This document shows positions 5,622 through 6,114 of a DNA stretch of 6,114 bases, one piece after another. How positions within the stretch are numbered: position 1 is the first letter of the stretch; each line of letters opens with the position of its first letter. The DNA comes from Phenylobacterium sp. Lineage in GTDB: Bacteria; Pseudomonadota; Alphaproteobacteria; Caulobacterales; Caulobacteraceae. Location of the stretch: positions 1-6,114 of the forward strand of contig JAQGIJ010000056.1 of the NCBI GenBank assembly GCA_028291285.1. Direction: 5' to 3'. The position numbers and the translations under genes were made by a program. Under the pieces are notes generated by a model, which did not search any database, had not been told where the DNA came from, and worked only from the letters and a program-made list of their open reading frames with translations.

Positions 5622-6114
5622 GCCAGGATGCCTGGACGGCGGTCGACGACTACATCTGCGAGACCCTGCTCGCCTCGGACCCGACGCTGGAGAACACGCT
5701 GAGCGGCAGTCGCGCGGCAGGCCTGCCGGCGATCAACGTCGCGCCCAACCAGGGCAAGCTGCTGATGCTGCTGGCGCTGATGCAGGGTGCGCGGCGGATC
5801 CTGGAGATCGGCACCCTGGGCGGCTACTCGACGATCTGGCTGGCCCGCGCGCTGCCGGCGGAGGGCGAACTGGTGACCCTGGAGTACGAGCCCCGCCATG
5901 CCGAGGTGGCGCGCCGCAACCTCGACACAGCCGGCCTGGCCTGCCCGGTGGAGATCAAGGTCGGGCCGGCCGCCGAGACCCTGCCGACGCTGGCGGGTCC
6001 CTTCGACTTCATCTTCATCGACGCCGACAAGGCGAGCTACCCGGCCTATTTCGAGTGGTCGCTGAGGCTGTCGCGCCCCGGCTCGGTGATCGTCGTCGAC
6101 AACGTGGTGCGCGC
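5618..6114 (+). CDS. Class I SAM-dependent O-methyltransferase (partial, runs off the right edge)
   Basis: The first 165 codons of an O-methyltransferase of the COG4122 / caffeoyl-CoA and catechol OMT-like family, whose members are usually about 210-220 residues; roughly the last quarter is missing. The Rossmann fold motifs are clear. INVAPNQGKLL (39-49) lies just before motif I, which is ILEIGTLGGYST (61-72) for SAM binding. LVTLEYEP (85-92) carries the acidic residue that binds the ribose. FDFIFIDADK (129-138) and VVDNV (159-163) supply the metal-binding acids and asparagine (D135, D161, N162). Members methylate catechol-like hydroxyls with a divalent metal; relatives such as Bacillus TrmR act on tRNA, so the substrate is open. 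The start at ATG 5618 has an excellent GGAGG. It overlaps the upstream MoeB/ThiF-like gene by four bases (ATGA), so the two are co-transcribed; a shared pathway is possible but not shown. Confidence 0.93.
   Translation, partial: MSQDAWTAVDDYICETLLASDPTLENTLSGSRAAGLPAINVAPNQGKLLMLLALMQGARRILEIGTLGGYSTIWLARALPAEGELVTLEYEPRHAEVARRNLDTAGLACPVEIKVGPAAETLPTLAGPFDFIFIDADKASYPAYFEWSLRLSRPGSVIVVDNVVR

Overview
This is a GC-rich window with the gene content and protein style of an alphaproteobacterium, most likely a member of the Caulobacteraceae (Caulobacter/Phenylobacterium type). I base this on the proteins alone: an alphaproteobacterial HslV with a short pro-extension, a DUF2244 protein next to nth, and a GcvA-like LysR regulator. 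I could not run a database search. The window reads as ordinary chromosomal core and housekeeping sequence. I see no transposase, integrase, tRNA, rRNA, CRISPR array or phage gene.

Layout. At the left edge, on the minus strand, is the N-terminal part of a PfkB-family adenosine/ribokinase-like sugar kinase (1-395). Just upstream of it on the same strand is a 48-residue single-membrane-span protein (462-608) with a good ribosome binding site. Next comes a minus-strand pair, nth (endonuclease III) followed by a GcvA-like LysR regulator, joined by a GTGA stop/start overlap. Divergent from nth is a DUF2244 two-span membrane protein (2406-2879, plus). It converges on the minus-strand hslV-hslU operon, which encodes the HslVU (ClpQY) protease. 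Divergent from hslV is a plus-strand pair: a MoeB/ThiF-type adenylating enzyme overlapping by ATGA with a class I SAM-dependent O-methyltransferase that runs off the right edge.

How the genes work together. hslV and hslU encode the two halves of one ATP-dependent protease. nth works in base excision repair, and its downstream LysR partner appears to be co-translated with it. The MoeB/ThiF protein activates the C-terminus of a small sulfur-carrier protein (MoaD or ThiS type) by adenylation. No carrier gene lies in the window, so it must be elsewhere.

The points most worth a second look are regulatory and small-scale: a heat-shock-like promoter candidate that would make hslV leaderless, a 9-bp GC stem in the hslV-hslU spacer just before the hslU ribosome binding site, the unannotated 48-residue membrane protein, and a 14-bp perfect palindrome at the end of the LysR gene. 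I found no convincing novel multi-gene system.
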